Shown in pieces: positions 10,401 through 18,776 of a DNA stretch of 64,000 nucleotides; within the stretch, counting starts at the first letter, position 1; every line of letters begins with the position of its first letter. The DNA is from Isochrysis galbana (lineage: Eukaryota > Haptophyta > Isochrysidales > Isochrysidaceae). The stretch spans positions 616,443 through 680,442 of the forward strand of contig CM030940.1 of assembly GCA_018136815.1 (NCBI GenBank). Direction: 5' to 3'. Below the pieces are notes generated by a model. The model saw only the letters and a program-made list of their open reading frames with translations. It made no database searches and had not been told where the DNA came from. Position numbers and translations under genes: made by a program.

Positions 10401-12053
10401 GTGGGCGTGCCTCATGCCGACGAATTGCGTCAAGCGCTCTCTACCGACGAGTTCGCTAGCTCGATCATTTCTGAACTCGAGTCGATCCTTCCGAAAGCTT
10501 CCTCTTCGATCGACTCTAGCTCGTCGTCGAAGAAGAGGTCCCGATTCCTGCTTCGCGATGGCCTACTCTACTACCGCTCCTCAGAGGCGGAAGAGGCTCC
10601 TCTTCGTTTATACATTCCGGAGTCCCTTCGTGACACGTACCTCCGCGCCTACCATGACCACCTTGGTCACCCAGGTGCGACAAGGATGACTACCCTACTT
10701 CGTTCTCGAGTTTACTGGCCTGGCCTATCCGCCTCTGTATCGGAGTACGTTCGAGAGTGCCATGAATGCACTCTTGGCAAACCGTTACCGCGACCGCTCG
10801 CCCATCCATCCGGTCTTTCTATCGGATCCTATCCTTTCGACGTCGTCTATTGCGATATTCTTTCGATGGCTCCCACCCACGATTTCGTATCCGGCCGCTC
10901 CGGTTTTGATAAGCTGATTGTTTTCGTCGATTCTCTCTCTCGTTGGATTGAAGCTGAGCCTTGCAACGGTAACCCCTCGTCCGCGAAATGTCTGGACGTC
11001 TTCATGCGTCTCATCGTATCTCGTTATGGAGTCCCTCGCCAACTTCGAACCGACGCCGGCTCGAATCTTTGCTCTCGGTTAGTGGACCTAATTCTCAAAG
11101 CGACTGGCACGGACTTGAGCACTACTGAAGCCTATCGCCACGAAGGCGTAGGGCTAGTGGAAAGAGCTCAACAAACTCTCCTCACGATGACTCGAGTCTC
11201 CAATGAAGGCGGCGCCCATTGGGTCGACCACCTTCCGTTTCTTCTCATGTCTATGCGAGCGACCGCCGGTCGCGTCGTACCCAAGTCACCCGCGGCTATC
11301 TTGTTTGGTCGGGAGCTTCGTCTTCCAGCTCAACTTGCTGACCCTGCTCCTGTTCTCGAGTTCCTTCCATCTAGGCCTCCGTCCGATGCAGTCATTTACG
11401 CCACCGAGCTCAATAAGAAGCTTCTCGAGTCATGGCGGTCTGCCCTCGAAAGTACTCAAGAAGCCCAACGCGAATCGATGCGCTCCGCCTCTCAAAAGTC
11501 TAAACTCGGTGTCACCTTCAAACCAGGAGACAGAGTTTGTCGTCGAATCCCTGGCCACGCCAACAAACTTCAATATCTCTACTCCGGTCCCTACCGAGTA
11601 GAAGAAGCCATCTCGGCCACTCGTTACCGTCTACGCGATCTCGAAAACCGACAAGTTAAGGATGAAGTTCACATCTCCAATCTTCGTCCGTACTTCACCA
11701 TCACCGATTCTTCTCCGCTCACCGATGATGAGTACTTGGTCGAAGAGTTACTCGATCGCAAGGGCGATGGAGTTTCACTCAAGTATCTCGTCAAGTGGCG
11801 CGGTTATCCTCGTTCTGAAGCTACTTGGGAGTCTCGAATTGAGTTGCTGCGGCGTTGTGCTGATCTAGTTGAGTCGTACGACGCCAATTTCGACAGCCGT
11901 CCGGTTCAACCTCAAGCTCTCTCCAATTCAAACTCCTCTTCAAGTCCAAGTTCAAGTTCCCAATCAAATCAAATACCACGTCCAATTCAAGAGCCCAAGC
12001 GTATTCCTCCTGATCTGCCTTCAAATCGTACCCGTTCTCGTTCACGATCGTAG
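4425..12053 (+). CDS. pol: Pol polyprotein: methyltransferase-like, protease, RT, RNase H, integrase, chromodomain
   Basis: 2542 codons from the first ATG; the frame is open from 3855. Residues 1-560 are Ser/Pro/Glu-rich and disordered, with SESESE runs and a repeated FTFGP motif. Residues about 581-775 form the methyltransferase-like domain (listed separately). The aspartic protease follows, with DTGA at 1116 and LLLGND downstream. The reverse transcriptase spans about 1470-1740 with YLDD at 1639-1642. RNase H has its first catalytic Asp at about 1805. Integrase has an H2C2 zinc finger (His near 2079, CHEC at 2112-2115) and the D,D35E triad at 2144, 2210 and 2246. A GPY motif sits at about 2388 and a chromodomain at about 2437-2490 (YLVEELLDRK, then YLVKWRGY, then ATWE). 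All catalytic residues are present, so the enzyme part looks competent. The chromodomain is expected to steer integration to marked chromatin. Confidence 0.93.
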   Translation: MEAQFSGSSPLSFEFESKPVLSKPRSEPSESESESEFTTSPSPTTRSTAGLTELQPPTEPLTTTPSAGVFTFGPPRPESESFGNSGHVQNSNHTRAPFHEPPRIESKHKLTPKPSTTATVSLSKPPFRVSPQPACHSSKLHAAEPIPSVSVPSPSPIAQDSASRARVIKPVTESEITAAPSQPVLATVPLLSSQASASSSSTVATPGGFTFGPAPSVPISKISPVFGVQHARNDESESEHKSTSPRSPRSTTGVPTPSHQSRAMEELAQPSPSLSQVAESSEFESESAVILAVHAPASPSQVLRRMLRIAEPLRPPPTPAAAAEPPPWPQPSPQPASSTATSLLSPAPTPPTTDCNEVYAWPDSSPDVTMESDHNSLARRGTAASQTELLRPLSQPNRVSKPCPSCLSPVVSRPRRPSPQSDTPLLRVSSSIPSSEPVSTSSISESTSIRPTSPRPPVAASKHCLPLDTTATAIMRVAAINASAIQSFDSSRNNSDVGTRDDTPSPALHALASLRARASGSAVVLPRHLTEAAQELRRPRSGTLASPAAALPKHFDELCAELTKTSQQVQDGLTSGCHAPRVLVVGETSGVVSSMFLLAGADVATCDLYPSEIDYVPHFQGDALHVQNLGWDLVIAHPPCTYLSAVSSQWLSQEPGRRAALESAARVFKSMASATAPFVAVENPRMHAEARRLVGGLTPTQFVQPWEHGTGHQKATGLYLTKGLPPLQPTCVVDGRESAMANLSPSPHRGALRSRTYVGVAGAMATHWMPVLLRHLSQQGDQPSTKKLSALELLACARRSLSDRPSLSSTEATAYEPWSALHHYERGRESSEVSSDPVVSRPATPESDNHEDQKETHDDHDNDTPLYASESTLHDPFSPWTAPPPARASSPRPTTPTTLRKRRQQWQSFGVNGDQKWSNVTLETADEIRAQALAGRGADEESDLAAAVRAPIEFVEAKGIRAEELASLVRRPKTEAQARLEKDWEKMSDHPRHPTDKRGLGYTSPKLSPCTATNEDDASRPSATIAAVGLPEETTITMTTNSPEQPRCRPTPSPSDTIAHVTAHRPDSVVDTLPSAYPRHCLYVRDLVVCRSGEATGKEGVILADSALTVNSTLADTGAGPSVVTTSLLSSLPNDACVERLPQAVVTPLHGPDGLPLITRGKARIVFSVGGFLFRHTFMVIEGNPMLLLGNDFLATHAASIQLASDSADGSITLGAPSTVAPLEVNGSPSPDAPPIFRVSTSPIAVVPVSMTCAQVCPTSANPITTDFFRGPQATKNDNQLVTEPLFSTADEFAAKAPASCGSEYLLYTHEPITIPAYHRATFHVRIPLALREHEDCAMLVDRLPTRETIDSSPLVIPQVERSNADHTIAVTVVNTDPKPLHLPSFHPVASLQVRFKIHAGTYRRVGAVNSPDVIESLDEDQRKLLEAAKIDPEGRLSMPQREQVRRLLARRIAAFAIDPTNPNHTHVMEVELPLNPGAEAHRHAPSRVGREGEKIIEDEVCKMESAGIIRKSNSSWASRVVLVTKKDGSVRFCVDYRDVNSKLRLEDSPLPLTVEAIDRLSSGQGNLDSLFLCTLDLASGFWGIPIKESDKHITAFTTHRGKYEFNYLPFGVQSGPSYMCRLMDAVLGGLAWEICMPYLDDVGAWSTGVGDSLQAREESSFQQMLHRLDLVLERLIWAGLTCKMSKCVFFATSAEYLGHVVSREGLRMDPKKVEAVSKIDPTQINSIEAVRSFLGLCSYYRRFIRRFAIRAAPLTALTRKGCDVPVESQTEACRQAIEDLKQAICEEPVLAPPRDDRPFLVKTDGASKLGIAGVLAQKDDEGRERVVAYYGRSLSPAERHWTVTEIELLAALESIRNWRPYLWGRHFTLVVDHSALRWLHTMKDQVTGGPASRLMRWVLKLAEYRFDVVHKPGVTHWDADGLSRLVALEPDHDPLHLEESDVHSFDSSEIHDIVAAAVTSSTLTARRQQANDRLARQASESSESITSSYLDVGVPHADELRQALSTDEFASSIISELESILPKASSSIDSSSSSKKRSRFLLRDGLLYYRSSEAEEAPLRLYIPESLRDTYLRAYHDHLGHPGATRMTTLLRSRVYWPGLSASVSEYVRECHECTLGKPLPRPLAHPSGLSIGSYPFDVVYCDILSMAPTHDFVSGRSGFDKLIVFVDSLSRWIEAEPCNGNPSSAKCLDVFMRLIVSRYGVPRQLRTDAGSNLCSRLVDLILKATGTDLSTTEAYRHEGVGLVERAQQTLLTMTRVSNEGGAHWVDHLPFLLMSMRATAGRVVPKSPAAILFGRELRLPAQLADPAPVLEFLPSRPPSDAVIYATELNKKLLESWRSALESTQEAQRESMRSASQKSKLGVTFKPGDRVCRRIPGHANKLQYLYSGPYRVEEAISATRYRLRDLENRQVKDEVHISNLRPYFTITDSSPLTDDEYLVEELLDRKGDGVSLKYLVKWRGYPRSEATWESRIELLRRCADLVESYDANFDSRPVQPQALSNSNSSSSPSSSSQSNQIPRPIQEPKRIPPDLPSNRTRSRSRS
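6165..6750 (+). other. Phage-like cytosine methyltransferase-like domain inside Pol
   Basis: Residues about 581-775 of Pol. The order of motifs is: a Rossmann-type start (RVLVVGETSGVV), an acidic residue after strand 2 (TCDLYPSE), QGDALHV, then IAHPPCTYL with the PPC cysteine at residue 640, then AVENP at 680-684, QPWEHGTGHQKATGLYL and a C-terminal SRTYVGVAGAMATHW. PPC and ENP correspond to motifs IV and VI of C5-cytosine methyltransferases. The whole block resembles short putative methyltransferases common in bacteriophages, not the long eukaryotic DNMTs. No separate target-recognition domain is evident. It lies upstream of the protease, so it may be released as a separate product. Confidence 0.75.
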
Positions 12054-12310
12054 CGCTAAGTCGACCGGAAGTGGATGATTAGCGTCGCGTCAGCGCCTGA
12101 CCCAGCGCAACTGCCCGAGCAAAACTCCTGTAAAAGGGAGAACGTGGTAGGACGTGACGTACGAAATCGGGGGCCGCCGCGCTAAGCTGCCGATTTTGTG
12201 CTCGCTTTGGATCCATGGGTTAATCCTCCTCCTCTAGGTCTCTCGTCTCGTATGGTTAAATGAACTCTCTTGGCTCGACATCGGGAGACGTCTCGATTTA
12301 AGTCGGGGGG
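12054..12310 (+). other. 3' untranslated stretch and polypurine end of the chromovirus
   Basis: Noncoding spacer between the Pol stop and the 3' LTR. It ends in AAGTCGGGGGG (12300-12310), the likely polypurine primer for plus-strand synthesis. Confidence 0.6.
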
Positions 12311-13703
12311 TGTTGTATTCCTGCCCATCTGAAGGTTGTAGGCATGAATATTCGTGTAAGGTACGCGCTCACAATTACAATTGAACAGTTCCCCGTGTTG
12401 CCACTGACGCACAAGACACACAGATTCGGATTCCCCATGGTCTCAAGTCCAGGTTTGCAGGTTTTGGTCTCGAAATTTGCGATTCGAATTTTGTTTTTGC
12501 TGTTGCTATAATTGTTGGCTCGTTTAAGGTAATAAACCGGCATGACTTCGACTTCTCGTTCTGCAGTCGCTCTGCGAGACTCTCTCTCTCTCTCTCTCTC
12601 CGTCCGCCTCTCCTCGGCCGACGGCAAGAAGATTCGTCCAAAACATTCTCCGGTCCCAAGATATCTCGTGGGGGGTCTCTCCGCGCTCCGCGAGGGAAAG
12701 GACGCGATCTCGCTCCGAGATCGGCCTCGCGCCCTCCCACGCTGCCCCGCCGTGCCCTCGGTCCCTCGCCCCCCCGGCGGCAGGTTCTTTCCCTCGGCGT
12801 GCCGTCCGTCGCCTCCGGCCGTTATATTAATCCCCCCCCCCCGCGCGAGGTTCTCTTCTCCCCCGCGCGCGGTTCGTTTCCTCCGGCCGTCGTTGTTCCC
12901 CCCCTCGCTTCGATTCCTCTCGCGGTTCCTTCGATGATTGCCTCCATCTCGTCCGTTCTTCTTCGCGATCCTCGCGGAGGGGGCACCGACGTTTAATGTT
13001 AGTTTCGTCGCGGTTTCGATGAAAGAAAGGAAGAACGAATGGCACGCGCCTCGCGCCTCGCGTCTTGTTTCGTCGCCCCTTGCTCGTCGCTTGTCTAGAA
13101 GGTCTCTCCGCACATCGCCTTCTCCCCCCGCGCGAGTTTGGATCTCTCCTCGACCCTCCGCGTTGGCTTCAGCGGACGAGTTCCACTTTAACGATAGTTC
13201 GAACCCTTCGGTGGCGTAGTTATGCGCTCTCTTTCCGTATATCTTCGCGCATGACGAGCGATCGCGACTTCAGCCTTCGCCGCGCGGGGAGGGGTTTGTT
13301 TATCGTATGATTCCGGAGTGTTTACGTTAGTTTTCTGAGCCCAAGGACTTTGGTTTTTGGTTTCTTGTGAGTGATTTTTGTAGCAACTTCGTCGAGTCCC
13401 ACCGTGTTCCCAAACGAGTCCCCCCGAGTTCCCGAGTCTATACCCCGAGTCAACGAGTCAATACAAGTCAAGCACGCGCCTGAGCCACCCCCAGTCGCCT
13501 GCCACCACCTCCCACAAGCCTCCTTCCGCACTTCCGCGCCCACCGTGCTCCGTGCGTGCGTCGTGCGTCGTGCGTCGATCACCATGCCCGTAGTCACCCC
13601 CGAGGAAAGCTCCATGAGCTCCCCACAAGAACCGCGTTCCGCGCTAGCTGCCGGCGCGCCCTCGCAGGCAATCTCCAAGAGTGAGATCAGCCTTGCTCTG
13701 ACA
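12311..13703 (+). repeat. 3' LTR of the chromovirus
   Basis: 1393 bp from TGTTGTATTC to TCTGACA. It contains a CT-repeat near 12577-12600, a TATA-like TTATATTAAT near 12822 and C-runs. Its first roughly 220 bp are matched, diverged, on the minus strand at 55890-56111; its last 236 bp match 976-1210. Confidence 0.93.
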
Positions 13704-13743
13704 ACGTCAGTTCCCGACTCGTCTTTCGACGCTGTGAGGCAGG

Positions 13744-13794
13744 GAGAACACCTGCCGCCAATGCTCAACCAGAGCATCGGCGGCAGGTGTTCTC
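13744..13794. other. 23-bp-arm hairpin beside the retrotransposon
   Basis: Arms 13744-13766 and 13772-13794 are complementary with a single mismatch, around a 5-nt loop. It lies 40 bp beyond the 3' LTR, in the sequence that was the insertion target. Function unknown; no coding frame explains it. Confidence 0.8.
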
Positions 13795-13987
13795 TCTATG
13801 TTTTCGTCGGCTCCTCGGATTTTCACGTGCATCATAGGGCTGGTAGCAATCTAGAAATGTAATTTAAGCTAGCCTGCAGCGTGATCTGCGACGGCGCGAC
13901 GCGCGCGGCCGAACAGTACTGTGGAATTGATAGCTTTTTGTTTGACGTCTAAAGGGAGAATTTTTCTCCGCACGGAGGGCTCGAAAA

Positions 13988-15612
13988 TTGGGCAGAAGGG
14001 CGAATTCGGAGCTCTACACCGCCAACAACAACAAAGCGCACAAAGACACTGACCCACAAACAACACAGCACAACAACACACGGACGAGAGACTGCTTGGT
14101 TGCGTCTCGGGACGCACACCACACCGCCCCAACAAATGCCCACACGGACCCACACATAGCCTCACCGCCCTCGACCGCCCTTGCCACTCAGGAGCCGCCC
14201 TCAGATGAGGAGCAAGTCCACATGGAGTCAGACGCAACTTTCGACTTGTCCTTCCACCAGGAGGGCGACTACACCTTCCTGGAGACCACCGTCTACGCTG
14301 CAATTGTGGAGCTCCTCTTGGAGCTCGAAGGTGTCGACCCTGAGCCGGACTTTTGGGCCCGCTCCATCCGCGGACCATGGCACATCGCCGTGAACGAAGA
14401 CTGCGCGCAACAATTCAAGGAGCGATATGGCGACATCACCACACTCCGCGTCAACCAAACCGACATTTCGGTCAACATTAAAGTCGAATCCATCGATGAG
14501 AAGATCAACAAAAAAGGCTCCTCGTCGCGCAAGGCGCTGTATAACGCCCTTCAAGATGTCGCGGCACATTTGGTCATCGAAGCCGAAGGCCTAGCGCAAG
14601 CGGCCCAAATCAATCTAAGCGCAATCATCCTCGCAATCGAAAAGGTAGGACTTACCTTCTTAAAGGGCAACCGCGAGCGCATGAAGCTCGAAGGCGGAGC
14701 CGGCACGTTCGTATCTAAGGCGGCCTACTCGACCCGCTGGCATCTTTATGTCTCGGCGGGCCAAGGCTCGTTCCTCGACGGAAGCTTCCCCCGAAAGCTG
14801 CTGCTTCAAACTGGCGGGAAGACTATCCCGGTCAACTACGCCGTTAGAGCGTGCAAGGAGATCAGCATGCCGGCAACCATCCAGTCTACCCACAAGCTCA
14901 TGATCCACGGCAGCCTGCGGGGCTGCAAAGGCTGGAGACCGGAGGTGGCGAAAGGCCTCCCTAACTCGGCCCGCATCTGCGAATGCGAGCAAGAAGCGGC
15001 AAAGCGCCGCGCACGAAATGAAGCACAACGTCTTAACCCCCGCCCGAAATCGGCACACGAGGCCCTGGGGAAAGGTCCCCCCAAGCAATGTGCGCGCTTC
15101 ACTCAGGGGCTGTGCCTCAGGAACAAGCGCGGAGTGCGATGCAATCTTTCACACGATGTTCCAGGAGCGTGGATCGACAATAAGTGCACGATCCGCTGCC
15201 ACCTTCATCCGCATAAGAAGATTCCGGGCGTCTGTTTGAACGGCCCGGCGTGCCTCTTCCTCCACCCAGAGTACGCGAAAGCAATCGCGGCCGCGGCCAC
15301 CGTGCTCGCCATAGTGAGAGCGATGCCCCTACGCCCAAGACTAAGGTTTGACTCCACCCTTGGATACCCAGGTGAAGGACCCATCCGCGTTGCGACGTAC
15401 AACATCAACGGCACCAAGGGCGGCAAGCTAGCCGCCGTGCTATCACAAGCGCGGAAAGCGAAAGTGGACGTTCTACTCCTACAGGAGCTACACGCCTACG
15501 AGGACGGCTCGCACCTCCGGGCCCATAGGACAGCCGCCATGCTAGGATGGCTGTGGTTTGCCGCCCCAGGAGAGCTAGGGGACCCTGCTAGCGGAGTCGC
15601 GGTGGCGATCAG
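13988..15612 (+). mobile_element. Non-LTR retrotransposon copy 1 (N-terminal domain, two CCCH fingers, partial APE endonuclease)
   Basis: One open frame; the first in-frame ATG inside it is near 14221. It begins with a family-specific domain (LELEGVDPEPDFWARSIRGP and on), shared with the copies at 21267 and 40890. It continues with a basic linker (RPKSAHEALGKGPPK), two CCCH-type zinc fingers (CARFTQGLC...CNLSH and CTIRCHLHPHKKI...CLFLHPEY) and the start of an APE-type endonuclease (IRVATYNINGTKGGK, LLLQELHAYEDGSH, PASGVAVAIR). Homology to the copy at 54821 stops at about 15612. The frame then runs on meaninglessly to 15769. No reverse transcriptase follows. Upstream, 13795-13987 shows nothing recognisable. 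Confidence 0.8.
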
Positions 15613-15772
15613 AGAAACAGCTGAAAGGATAGCCGCTGGCCTCGCTCGTCTCGCACGACACGACCACCTGCCGACTGGGCGCCGAGCGCAAGCGCTGCTC
15701 GCACGACTCGTCCCTCCTCCTGCACGACCCCGGCGATGGAGGCGGATGACGAATTGGAGTGGCCCATAGGGC

Positions 15773-15980
15773 CTGAGGGCAATGAGGAAGGAGGCATGCC
15801 GGCGGCAGGCGCGGCTGAGGGGACGACTTCGGAGATGCTGACGGGCTGAAGCCCGTCAGCAGAGGAAGGCGGGCAGGCGGGCTTGGGCGAGGGCGAGGAC
15901 GGCGGCGAGAGCGACATCGAACGAGCGGCGAGAGGCGAGGGTGAGTGAGAGGAGGAGGAGGGCTGTGATGATCGAGGATG
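15773..15980 (+). repeat. Partial copy of the CTGAGGGCAAT terminal-inverted-repeat element
   Basis: About 200 bp matching the left part of the element at 42515-43130, starting with the same CTGAGGGCAATGAGG terminus and including the 10-bp-arm hairpin at 15838-15859. The right half and right terminus were not found here. Confidence 0.65.
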
Positions 15981-16583
15981 AGGGGTGTGAGAAAAAGACG
16001 AAAAAGATGAAAACTCAGCCTGCGTAGCTGGGGGTTACCGTGGGGGGGGGGGGGAGTTGCTATGCGCACGCGTTGCGTCCTTGTATGTGTCGTGATTAGC
16101 TTTGTACTCATACTCATTGATTGGAGGAGATATTCCTACATAAAAAGAAAACAAGCATTCTGAGTGAAAATAAAATTATCACCTGGCCCTCTTTTGACGG
16201 AACGCGACTTGTATGGAGCATCGTACACTCACCAAGCCCTAGGCACCCCGATTATAGGGGACCACGCGCAAACCGCGCCGACTAACCTGGATCCGTCCCC
16301 ACCGGCGAAGTGGGGGGAAGGATACAAATCCAATAAATGGACGGAATTCCCACTCCCAGACGAATACACTAGGCGCGGTCAAACAGTGTTTTTTTACAAG
16401 GGGTGAAAAAATGACCCATCTCAGAATTGAGGAAATTTAAGGATTTTTTTCGGGAGAAAGTTCCCAATAGACCCAACAAGCACATATCCGGGGCCCATTA
16501 GGACCCGGACCTCCCCCTTGGGCCCCCACAACAAAACGTAATCAAAAACTGACAAAAGACGCTAAAATCGCAAAAGCTTAGAA
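15981..16583. other. No gene seen
   Basis: AT-richer sequence with a G14 run near 16041 and short A/T runs. The frames present are short and unlike any known protein. Confidence 0.5.
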
Positions 16584-16847
16584 AGCCCAACTTCGAACCG
16601 ATGCCGGGCGCGCTGCGTGGCCGTTTTCGACGATCCATCCGGATGGGGGACCCCACCAGATACCAAATACGCATATCCCACCCGGATGGTCACGCCAATC
16701 GGGCAGGCCGCGCGCCGAACCCTCGTCGAAATCACCCACCCGCCGAGCCCATTGAACGCGTTGAGCCGTCGCCGAGGGAGGCCCGGAGAGCCCAACTTCG
16801 AACCGATGCCGGGCGCGCTGCGTGGCCGTTTTCGACGATCCATCCGG
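16584..16847. repeat. Two copies of a 59-bp direct repeat
   Basis: 16584-16642 and 16789-16847 are identical, from AGCCCAACTTCG to GATCCATCCGG, 205 bp apart. They flank unrecognised sequence and abut an endonuclease fragment, so a local duplication during insertion is likely. Confidence 0.8.
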
Positions 16848-17050
16848 GGCGCGTGCACCATTTGCCACCCTAGAGCCTTGGCGGTCATGCAGGTTCGGTG
16901 GTGCCTGCCGTCGGCGTAGGCGTGAAGCTCTTGGAGTAGTAGGATGTCTACTCTCGCTTTTCTCGCTTGGGCGAGCACCGATCCCAGGGCGCCGTGTGCG
17001 ACGCCGTTGATGTTGTAGGAGGCGATTGTGATTGGTATAGAGCATTTGGT
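16848..17050 (-). mobile_element. Non-LTR element fragment: APE endonuclease N-terminus
   Basis: Minus-strand frame reads ITIASYNINGVAHGALGSVL, then ARKARVDILLLQELHAYADG. This is clearly homologous to the endonuclease start of the copies at 13988 and 54821 but from a different subfamily. Truncated at both ends. Confidence 0.75.
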
Positions 17051-17333
17051 TAAGGCCAACCCCGACGCCGACGCGGGTGCGGAGGCGAGCCAACGAACAA
17101 TGTAAAAGGAACGTGCCAACGAGCCCGACCAGAACGTTACAGCGCACCCTAGCCCGCGCGAAGACCGCAAGCAGGCACGAACAAGAAAAAGGACACGAGT
17201 AAACACCCAACAGGCCTGCCCCGAACTCGCACCCACAACCGGGCCCATGGTAGTGCACCAAGGCCGCACCCCCGACACCAAAGACAAAGGAAAGAGGGGG
17301 GGGAAGGCGAGGGAGTGGAGGGAAGGGATAGAA

Positions 17334-18089
17334 AAAAAAAACCTTTTAATATTCTTACCGCACTCGCGGCGAATGGAACCACTACCCACTACAAGTAGCA
17401 CGTAGCATACTCTCTACACCCCCATTCCCCGGCCCTTCTCCCCCCGCCATCAGGCGGCTCCCCCCGTACACTACTAGGGGGATTGGGGTGGAGGGCTTAG
17501 ATATGGTCCGGTGGCCCGCGCCACCCCCGGTGATCTTTCCCCCCCTTCCTCCTGTGTCTCCGAGTGGGCGGCCCACTCTGTCTCATCTTATCCTGTAAAC
17601 AGGCGCGAGACTTACCGATTTTCCGGTGGGCGGAGCTCTCGCTCGCGCCCACCCCCTTTTCCGCGCTCTCTCTCCCCTCTCCTGCGGCACGCGCGATGGC
17701 GCGCCTGCGGCAGGCCTCCAGCTGCCCTGTGGCGGCCCCTGGAGGCTCCTGGAGTCCAGCTCAGGGGGCAGAGGAGGCTGGGGCTGGGCCCTGGCCTCCC
17801 CTGCCTCTCCCTCGCTGGCGCTCCCGAGCCTCTGGGGCCCCCAGTCTGCACCTGTCTGCCTGTCGACCAGGGGGGGAGGGGGGGTTGGAGCAATGGGCTG
17901 GTCACGAGGGGCCAGGATGGGCGAATGGGGCGAGCCTGTGGGGAAGGGAGTGGGTCAGTAAGGCAGTGGCCTCCTGGCAAGCCATCAGGCATGCCAGGAG
18001 GATGGGTGGTTCCTCCCCCATGGCAGGGGAGGAGTGGAGAGAGGGGGGGGCTCGTGCCCCCCCATGGGTCAACCAAGTATAAACTTAGT
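17334..18089 (-). mobile_element. Retroposon copy A (about 756 bp, minus orientation)
   Basis: Nearly the reverse complement of copy B at 22720-23478. It is flanked by a direct duplication of TGGAGGGAAGGGATAGAA (17316-17333 and 18090-18107), the mark of target-primed insertion. Its 5' end (at the right) is the AACTAAGTTTATACTTGG hairpin; its 3' end (at the left) is TTAATATTC plus an A/T run. No conserved reading frame and no protein domain, so it is non-autonomous. Confidence 0.85.
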
Positions 18090-18107
18090 TGGAGGGAAGG
18101 GATAGAA

Positions 18108-18776
18108 GGGCGATGGTGGATATGCGGTGAGAGGTACCGACTAGCGATAGGTGTGTAGCCCTGAATCTTCAGATCTTTTTTTTTTTGTCCGACCGAGCGG
18201 AGGAACCACCGCCACCACCATTGCTTCATGTGGGGAGGCAAGGCACGTTTTTGCCGCCTCGCCCGTGGGGGGAAACGCGGCGCAAATGAACGCTTCTCGC
18301 CTGCCCACCATGTGCAGGTGGTCTTTCATAAAGGCAACACGTAATGCTACGCGTTTTGGCCCACCAGTATGCGAGTGCAAGACGCACTACAACACACACT
18401 CTAGACTCTAGCGCATACGTGCCTCTCAGATTTTGAGTGATTTTGAATGAGGAGTTGCTTGCACTTGCAAGGCCAATCCATCAAGCCACAAACTAAGCAA
18501 GGGGCAAAAATTATACTGCCGTCCACAACAATGCTTCAGGTCCAGTGGTGAAAGAAAGGCCAGTTGGACGTAGCGCTAGCTCAAGAGACGTACATTTCGC
18601 ACGCAGACCTATCCGGTTGGTCAGCTCTTATCGAAGCATGTGGCCATTCGATAAATATTCAAAACGTCGCGTTGTAATATACACCCTGGATCCCACACGG
18701 CAATTGAGGCAACGTTGCCCCAGCTGAGCTCAACGCAAAAGTTGGTCTTGGGATTGCGCAAGTACATGGATGGCCC
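18108..18776. other. No gene seen
   Basis: A T10 run near 18178 and scattered short frames only. Part is probably 3' flank of the DCN1-like gene. Confidence 0.5.

Larger units (their letters stand above)
976..13703 (+). mobile_element. Ty3/gypsy chromovirus with an added methyltransferase-like domain
   Basis: Layout: partial 5' LTR (976-1210), leader, Gag, in-frame UAG (3852-3854), Pol (to 12053), short 3' untranslated stretch, purine-rich run ending in G6 (to 12310), 3' LTR (12311-13703). The domain order protease, RT, RNase H, integrase, chromodomain defines a Ty3/gypsy chromovirus. The LTR begins TG and ends CA. The five bases after it (acgtc, 13704-13708) should be one copy of the target duplication; the other is in the gap. 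The comparable parts of the two LTRs differ by one C (CCCC against CCCCC), which indicates a recent insertion. It sits just 5' of the Nudix gene. No convincing primer-binding site was recognised after the 5' LTR. Confidence 0.93.
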
